A DNA stretch of 9,571 nucleotides from Gammaproteobacteria bacterium. GTDB taxonomy: Bacteria; Pseudomonadota; Gammaproteobacteria; SZUA-229. Numbering within the stretch: the first letter of the stretch is position 1; every line of letters begins with the position of its first letter. Under the pieces are notes generated by a model, which made no database searches, had not been told where the DNA came from, and saw only the letters and a list, made by a program, of their open reading frames with translations. The position numbers and the translations under genes are program-made. Positions 6,126 through 9,571 of the stretch are shown here, piece after piece. Location of the stretch: assembly GCA_023136715.1 (NCBI GenBank), contig JAGLQT010000149.1, forward strand, positions 1 through 9,571. Reading direction: 5' to 3'.

Positions 6126-6944
6126 ATGAAATTTAAAAAAGACTATTTAGAAGGAGATGGAATTGTTTTTAAAGAAACGCCAAACAAAGGTGGAGTTTTC
6201 GGTAAGAACCTACCCGATACCATTATCATTCATTTTACAGCGGGCAGTTCTGCTGAGTCATCGGTCAATCATTTATGTAAACCAAGCACTAAAGCATCTG
6301 CGCATCTTGTTATTGGTAGAGATGAATCGATAACTCAACTTGTTCCTTTCGATACTGTTGCCTGGCATGCCGGTCCCAGTAGCTACGGTGAGCGTAAAGG
6401 CTTTAATAAATACTCGATTGGTATTGAGATTGATAATGCGGGAAGGTTGACAAAAAGCGGTGATAATTATGTTTCCTGGTTTGGCAAAATATATCATCCT
6501 GACGAAGTGGTTGAGGCTGTTCATAGAAATGAGAGCGAAACTACATATTGGCACCGATATACCGAGGAGCAGATTTCCATAGTTCAGGAGATATGCACGA
6601 TGCTTACTGATAAATATAAGATAAATTCTATTCTGGGTCATGAAGAGATATCTTCTGGTAGAAAAATAGATCCAGGTCCAGCCTTCCCTCTGGACACCTT
6701 GCGAGAAAGAGTGCTGATGAGAGACAGATCATCTGATGAAGCTAGTAATCTGCAGGTGGCACATAAGATAGCTGAGGTTACCGCAAATAACTTGAACATT
6801 CGTTCAGCACCTGTTGATGGTGTTGTTGTTGCTCCACCGCTTGCTAAAGGAACAAAAGTAGAGGTTCTACAGGAAAAAGATGGCTGGTTAGAAGTAGATG
6901 CAAGAATTAAGGGGTGGGTGAGTGGGAAATATATTTCTACTTAA
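6126..6944 (+). CDS. N-acetylmuramoyl-L-alanine amidase (Amidase_2) with SH3b domain
   Basis: A 272-residue zinc amidase of the AmpD/PGRP/T7-lysozyme class that cleaves the bond between MurNAc and the L-Ala of the stem peptide. Visible active-site residues are H36 (IIIHFTAG), E101 (SIGIEIDN), H172 (ILGHEEIS), and K180 and D182 (RKIDPGPAF). H36, H172 and D182 match the AmpD zinc ligands; E101 and K180 match its catalytic pair. H60 (SAHLVIGRD) and H81 (WHAG) are also family-typical. Residues about 215-272 are a bacterial SH3 domain (NLNIRSAP...GTKVEVLQEKDGWLEV...GWVSGKYI), a wall-binding module. The domain order is that of many phage endolysins. No signal peptide is present. AAGGAG (6115-6120) precedes the ATG by 5 nt. 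It is less AT-rich than the SLT gene upstream. With that enzyme it could cut both glycan and peptide links of murein. Confidence 0.9.
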   Translation: MKFKKDYLEGDGIVFKETPNKGGVFGKNLPDTIIIHFTAGSSAESSVNHLCKPSTKASAHLVIGRDESITQLVPFDTVAWHAGPSSYGERKGFNKYSIGIEIDNAGRLTKSGDNYVSWFGKIYHPDEVVEAVHRNESETTYWHRYTEEQISIVQEICTMLTDKYKINSILGHEEISSGRKIDPGPAFPLDTLRERVLMRDRSSDEASNLQVAHKIAEVTANNLNIRSAPVDGVVVAPPLAKGTKVEVLQEKDGWLEVDARIKGWVSGKYIST

Positions 6945-6953
6945 ATTTTTTTT
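6926..6953 (+). terminator. weak terminator candidate at the end of the amidase gene
   Basis: A 12-bp palindrome GAAATATATTTC (6926-6937) overlaps the last codons and is followed, 8 nt later, by eight T (6946-6953) just after the stop. The stem has almost no G or C and no real loop, so strength is doubtful. Confidence 0.2.
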
Positions 6954-6961
6954 GTTAAAAT
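6953..6961 (+). promoter_or_regulatory. extended -10 promoter candidate for folA
   Basis: TGTTAAAAT (6953-6961) is an extended -10 element (TGn followed by TAAAAT, one mismatch to TATAAT). No good -35 accompanies it, as is common for extended -10 promoters. Transcription would begin near 6968, giving a leader of about 26 nt. Confidence 0.35.
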
Positions 6962-6989
6962 AGCTCTTCTTGAAAAAACATTGAGCTAT
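6960..6989 (+). repeat. inverted repeat just upstream of folA
   Basis: ATAGCTC (6960-6966) and GAGCTAT (6983-6989) form a perfect 7-bp stem with a 16-nt loop ending four bases before the folA ATG. No T-run follows on the plus strand, so it is not a normal terminator for the island. It could fold in read-through transcripts and limit folA translation, or be an operator. Confidence 0.4.
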
Positions 6990-6993
6990 CTAA

Positions 6994-7476
6994 ATGATTC
7001 TCTCCCTAATTGCTGCGATGGACAATAATCGACTGATAGGCAAGGATAATGAATTGCCGTGGCATTTACCTGCGGATTTACAGTATTTCAAATCGGTAAC
7101 CATGAACAAGCCGATTTTGATGGGGCGTAAAACTTACGACTCGATTGGTCGGCCATTACCGGGGCGTCAGAATATTGTGCTGACGCGTGGTGATGTTGAA
7201 ATCGAAGGTGTGACCGTAGTGAATTCGATCAATGAGGCCGTTGCGGCCGCTAAGGATGCCGAGGAAGTTATGGTGATCGGTGGCAGTTCGATTTATGAAC
7301 TTGTGCTGCCTGAAGTGCAGCGCATGTATCTGAGTTTTGTCGATGGTGAGTTTGAAGGTGATGCCTGGTTCCCCGAGTTCAATGAAGATGACTGGGAAAT
7401 TATCGACAGCAAGAAGCAGGAACCGGATGAAAAAAATTTACATGCCTGCCGGTTTGTGACTTATCAAAGGAAATAG
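6994..7476 (+). CDS. folA: dihydrofolate reductase FolA
   Basis: Cytoplasmic NADPH-dependent enzyme reducing dihydrofolate to tetrahydrofolate, recycling the product of ThyA. The 160-residue length is typical of bacterial chromosomal DHFR. Key segments: IGKDNELPWHLPADL (15-29) with the proton-donor D28 (E. coli D27), ILMGRKTYDSIGRPLPGRQN (41-60) for NADPH and folate binding, and EVMVIGGSSIYE (91-102) with the Gly-Gly NADPH loop. S114 replaces the threonine usual at E. coli T113. ATG 6994 is the expected start, but no Shine-Dalgarno is visible: the upstream bases form the right arm of an inverted repeat. The gene is separated from thyA by the island and converges on apaH, as in E. coli. Codon usage is like lgt and thyA, unlike the AT-rich island. 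Confidence 0.97.
   Translation: MILSLIAAMDNNRLIGKDNELPWHLPADLQYFKSVTMNKPILMGRKTYDSIGRPLPGRQNIVLTRGDVEIEGVTVVNSINEAVAAAKDAEEVMVIGGSSIYELVLPEVQRMYLSFVDGEFEGDAWFPEFNEDDWEIIDSKKQEPDEKNLHACRFVTYQRK
7034..7051 (+). repeat. right copy of near-identical sequence bracketing the island
   Basis: TGATAGGCAAGGATAATG covers codons 14-20 of folA (encoding part of LIGKDNE) and matches 1760-1776 in 17 of 18 positions with one inserted G. This copy is constrained by the conserved DHFR active-site loop; the left copy starts at the thyA stop codon and is otherwise noncoding. Confidence 0.4.
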
Positions 7477-7483
7477 CACGTAG

Positions 7484-7549
7484 GTCGGTTTCCCTATGCC
7501 GACGAAATATAAATGCCAGGAAAGGGTTCCTGATTGTCGAAATTTATAT
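7484..7549. terminator. hairpin cluster between convergent folA and apaH
   Basis: The convergent junction has two stems. GTCGG (7484-7488) pairs with CCGAC (7499-7503). CAGGAA-AGGG-TTCCTG (7517-7532) is a perfect 6-bp hairpin enclosed by a longer pair, ATATAAAT (7507-7514) with ATTTATAT (7542-7549), which runs over the apaH stop codon. No long T-run follows on either strand, so a bidirectional terminator is plausible but not textbook. Symmetry on both strands would let it serve both genes. Confidence 0.4.
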
Positions 7550-8386
7550 GTATGGTTTGCTTGATTGTGGACAGTGCAAAGCTGTTTTTTCAAACGAACC
7601 ATCATCGATACGCATCGCGGTTAAATGTCCTCCCCACAAACAGCCGGTATCCAGCGGATAAACATTTTTATATTCAATATCCTTTGCCAGAATCAGTGTC
7701 GACCAGTGACCGAAGACAATGGAATTATTTTGACTGATTCGATTTTCAACACTAAACCATGGAAGCAGGTTATTAGGCTGAGAACCTGGTTCACATTTAT
7801 ACTTAAGCGCAAGTGCATGGTTCTGGTCGCAAAATCTCAGGCGGGTGAATACGTTGGTGATGTGTCGTAAACGTGACCATCCATCTAAATCATCAGACCA
7901 GTTTTCCGGTTCATTGCCGTACATGTTTTTATAAAAATCAATGTGCTGATTACCCTGGAGAACAGATTCGACCTCTGCGGCCAGTGACTGAGCCTTCTTA
8001 ATGCTCCAGTCTGGGTGTATGGCAGCATGAACCATGCTCATATTGATATCATTATTAACATGGATAAGTGGTCTATGTGCAAGCCAGCTTAATAATTCAT
8101 CACGATCAGTTGCGTTCAGTATTTCATCCAGCGTGTCTTTTTTACCAGCTATGTCTGTCGTGTAGGCAATAGCGAGTAGATGTAGGTCGTGATTACCGAG
8201 TACTACGATGGCATTGTCGCTAAGCGATTTTATAAATCGAAGTGTTTCCAGAGATTTAGGGCCACGATTTACCAGGTCGCCGGTGAGCCAGAGTGTGTCG
8301 CAATCGGATTTGAAATTAATTTTATTGAGCAGCTGCCTGAGGTCGTTATAGCAGCCTTGAATATCACCAATGGCGTAAGTGGCCAA
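7544..8386 (-). CDS. apaH: bis(5'-nucleosyl)-tetraphosphatase ApaH (TTG start)
   Basis: Symmetrical diadenosine tetraphosphatase, hydrolysing Ap4A to two ADP; the E. coli enzyme also removes NpnN caps from RNA. The 280 residues equal the E. coli length. PPP-family metallophosphatase motifs are in order: GDIQG (7-11), GDLVNRGP, LGNHDLHLL, then a histidine in VHAAIHPDW and FGHW near the C-terminus. Position 10 is Gln where E. coli has a metal-binding His (GDVHG); I recall Gln at this place in other gammaproteobacterial ApaH, so it is probably a natural variant. The start is TTG (8386-8384 on the minus strand): AGGGGA (8397-8392) lies 5 nt upstream and the product then begins MATYAIGD like E. 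coli ApaH. It follows the methyltransferase gene by 67 bp, in the rsmA-apaG direction. Confidence 0.95.
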   Translation of the reverse strand: MATYAIGDIQGCYNDLRQLLNKINFKSDCDTLWLTGDLVNRGPKSLETLRFIKSLSDNAIVVLGNHDLHLLAIAYTTDIAGKKDTLDEILNATDRDELLSWLAHRPLIHVNNDINMSMVHAAIHPDWSIKKAQSLAAEVESVLQGNQHIDFYKNMYGNEPENWSDDLDGWSRLRHITNVFTRLRFCDQNHALALKYKCEPGSQPNNLLPWFSVENRISQNNSIVFGHWSTLILAKDIEYKNVYPLDTGCLWGGHLTAMRIDDGSFEKTALHCPQSSKPYI

Positions 8387-8453
8387 TGTAGTCCCCTAAT
8401 AAGAAGTTAGCAATGTTAGCTAGAAGCTATTTAGCTTTACTGATAACTGTAAT

Positions 8454-9056
8454 TTAAAATTTCTCTAACTTTATCAGTCTAAACCATCCATTCGCAAGTA
8501 TAGGTTTGTTATTGATAACTTTGAGAGAGGGTGATTGGGCAAGAGCCTCTTCAAATACCACATCTGTACGTGTAGCAATGTGTCGGAGTAATAAATTAAG
8601 CATTTTACGAACAGGGGCAAATTCATCAGGTTTTAAAAACTTATCAAAGATATACAACCGACCTCCAGTTTTCAGGACTCGATTAGCTTGTTGAAGCGCG
8701 AGAGCTGGGTTGGGAACCACGGCAAGAATAAGATGCATGATCACAATATCAAATGTTTCATCATCAAATGGAAGGTTATGGCTGTCAGCACAGATTAGGT
8801 CGATGTTGAATTTGTATTCTGATGCACGTCGTTTTGCGATTTTCAACATGGCTGCTGTGAGGTCTGTTCCCGTATATTGGGCATCACGAGGTAGATAGGG
8901 GATATCCAGGCCGCTACCGATACCATTAACAAGTATTTTTTTGTTAGCGGTGTTCTGTAATTGAGCAAGGCTTTTTTGGCGTGCTTTATCGAGTGCACCA
9001 GAAACCATGAAGTCGTAAAGAGGAGCAAGCAATGTGTAGCTATGCTTGAGGGACAT
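8454..9056 (-). CDS. class I SAM-dependent methyltransferase (UbiE/PmtA-like)
   Basis: A 200-residue soluble Rossmann-fold methyltransferase. It begins with YTLLAPLYDFMVSGALDKAR, a start seen in phosphatidylethanolamine N-methyltransferases of the PmtA type and in UbiE-like enzymes. Motif I is ILVNGIGSGLD (41-51), followed by YTGTDLTAAML (61-71) with D65 as the probable ribose contact, CADSHNLPFDDETFDIVI (89-106) and RVLKTGGRLYIFDKF (126-140). The acidic residue usual at the start of motif I is Val (V43), which is unusual. The substrate cannot be told from sequence; a small molecule or phospholipid headgroup is more likely than a nucleic acid. ATG 9056 starts 9 nt after the apaG stop with no clear Shine-Dalgarno, so translation is probably coupled to apaG. 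E. coli lacks a gene here between apaG and apaH. Confidence 0.85.
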   Translation of the reverse strand: MSLKHSYTLLAPLYDFMVSGALDKARQKSLAQLQNTANKKILVNGIGSGLDIPYLPRDAQYTGTDLTAAMLKIAKRRASEYKFNIDLICADSHNLPFDDETFDIVIMHLILAVVPNPALALQQANRVLKTGGRLYIFDKFLKPDEFAPVRKMLNLLLRHIATRTDVVFEEALAQSPSLKVINNKPILANGWFRLIKLEKF

Positions 9057-9065
9057 TTATGTGGC

Positions 9066-9446
9066 TTAGTGCAAGGTGTTGGGTACTGCGAGCGTGAAAT
9101 TTGGGATTTCCGCTTCAAATGTTTCACCAGAATCAGTGATCATCTGATAACTGCCACGCATAGTGCCGACAGGTGTATTCATGAAAGTGCCTGAGGTATA
9201 TTTGAAGTCTTCACCTGGTGAAAGGTGGGGTTGTTCACCTATAACACCTTCACCGCGAACTTCCTGAACCTGACCATCGCCATCTGTGATAACCCAGTGG
9301 CGTGTCAATAAGCGTGCTGACTTTTTGCCTTCATTACGAATGGTGACGGTATAAGAAAAAACATAATGATCGCTAGATGGGTCAGACTGCTCAGCAATAT
9401 AAGTAGGCAGAATTTCTATGTTAATTTTGTTGGCATTATTCGTCAT
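9066..9446 (-). CDS. apaG: ApaG protein
   Basis: A 126-residue protein with a fibronectin-III-like beta sandwich; often annotated as a Co2+/Mg2+ efflux factor (CorD) from E. coli genetics, though its molecular role is unclear. Nearly the whole length aligns with E. coli ApaG: YVFSYTVTIRNEG (28-40), ARLLTRHWVITDGDGQVQEV, the hallmark GEGVIGEQPHLSPGEDF and YTSGTF...PVGTMRGSYQM, ending in FTLAVPNTLH. The start ATG at 9446 has no clear Shine-Dalgarno sequence. It lies 63 bp downstream of the rsmA stop on the minus strand, with the methyltransferase gene following directly. The rsmA-apaG order is conserved in many proteobacteria. Confidence 0.95.
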   Translation of the reverse strand: MTNNANKINIEILPTYIAEQSDPSSDHYVFSYTVTIRNEGKKSARLLTRHWVITDGDGQVQEVRGEGVIGEQPHLSPGEDFKYTSGTFMNTPVGTMRGSYQMITDSGETFEAEIPNFTLAVPNTLH

Positions 9447-9455
9447 GATGAGATT

Positions 9456-9461
9456 AGTATA
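9456..9461 (-). promoter_or_regulatory. candidate -10 box upstream of apaG
   Basis: On the minus strand TATACT (9461-9456, one mismatch to consensus) stands 9 bases before the apaG start. No convincing -35 is present, and transcripts from it would have almost no leader. Read-through from rsmA is equally likely. Confidence 0.2.
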
Positions 9462-9509
9462 GCAAGATCAAAAATAGGATGGTTTGCTAGCCGATGAAAG
9501 GTGTGAATT

Positions 9510-9571
9510 TTAGGATATGTGAGTGTGTAGCTTTAAGAAGTCATCGACAGAGAGCTCTTCTGCCCGTTGGC
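9510..9571 (-). CDS. rsmA: 16S rRNA dimethyladenosine transferase RsmA/KsgA, C-terminal end
   Basis: Only the last 19 codons and the TAA stop (9512-9510) are inside the window; the rest continues beyond the right edge. The minus-strand frame reads QRAEELSVDDFLKLHTHIS, which has the RAE-LSV-F-L pattern ending E. coli and other KsgA proteins. The enzyme dimethylates two adjacent adenines near the 3' end of 16S rRNA in helix 45. Its position upstream of apaG on the same strand is the expected conserved order and supports the call despite the short stretch. Confidence 0.8.
   Translation of the reverse strand, partial: QRAEELSVDDFLKLHTHIS

Noticed and set aside
6273..6641. 122-codon minus-strand ORF opposite the amidase gene
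   Set aside because: It mirrors a gene whose zinc ligands and domains are clear, and the translated product has no domain pattern.
5199..6944. Prophage lysis cassette
   Set aside because: Enzyme domains resemble endolysins, but there is no holin, spanin, capsid, tail, terminase or integrase gene, and the DUF2589 and zinc-ribbon genes are not phage structural families I recognise.
6960..6989. Hairpin before folA as the island terminator
   Set aside because: The 16-nt loop is long and no T-run follows on the plus strand; the eight T lie before the stem.
1763..6993. Classic integrative element or insertion sequence
   Set aside because: No integrase, transposase, tRNA end or terminal inverted repeats were seen; only the imperfect 17/18-nt direct match remains, which I kept as a finding.
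7534..8410. Plus-strand ORFs across apaH
   Set aside because: They are antisense to apaH, which matches E. coli ApaH along its full length.
8417..8436. Short inverted repeats (TAGCT-AGA-AGCTA and AGCTA-N9-TAGCT) between apaH and the methyltransferase
   Set aside because: Stems of only 5 bp with no T-run on either strand; not enough for a terminator or operator call.

Overview
The window looks like a gammaproteobacterial chromosome of moderate to low G+C. The backbone is a familiar gammaproteobacterial arrangement: lgt and thyA in one direction, then folA, facing a convergent block read on the minus strand as rsmA(ksgA)-apaG-methyltransferase-apaH. The folA/apaH/apaG/rsmA neighbourhood is the same as in E. 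coli, and lgt-thyA is the other conserved pair. The methyltransferase between apaG and apaH is not in the E. coli order, so the source is probably a non-enteric gammaproteobacterium. I cannot name the genus.

Layout: 138-1762 holds lgt and thyA (lipoprotein maturation; dTMP synthesis). 1763-6993 is an accessory island between thyA and folA. 6994-7476 is folA. 7477-7543 is a hairpin-rich convergent junction. 7544-9571 is the minus-strand block apaH, a SAM-dependent methyltransferase, apaG and the last 19 codons plus stop of rsmA.

The island is the notable part. A good sigma70-type promoter (1849-1877) leads into a short leader with a very strong ribosome binding site, a 22-codon ORF and a terminator-like hairpin inside that ORF. 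Six tightly packed genes follow (2020-5963): a DUF2589-family protein, a helix-hairpin-helix protein, an unrecognised protein, a second DUF2589 paralogue, a small CPxC/CPxC zinc-ribbon protein and a lysozyme-like (SLT) plus LysM peptidoglycan hydrolase. After a 162-bp AT-rich gap comes an AmpD/PGRP-type amidase with a C-terminal SH3b domain. None of the island proteins shows a signal peptide or membrane helix. The two enzymes would together cut both the glycan strand and the peptide stem of murein, yet no export route or holin is visible. I infer an uncharacterised DUF2589-centred module that uses or delivers cell-wall hydrolases. Its function is not established by the sequence.

Housekeeping logic: ThyA makes dihydrofolate during dTMP synthesis and FolA reduces it back, so the island separates two functionally linked genes. 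A near-identical 17/18-nt sequence occurs at the thyA stop codon and again within the first codons of folA, bracketing the island. No integrase, transposase, tRNA, rRNA or CRISPR array is visible.
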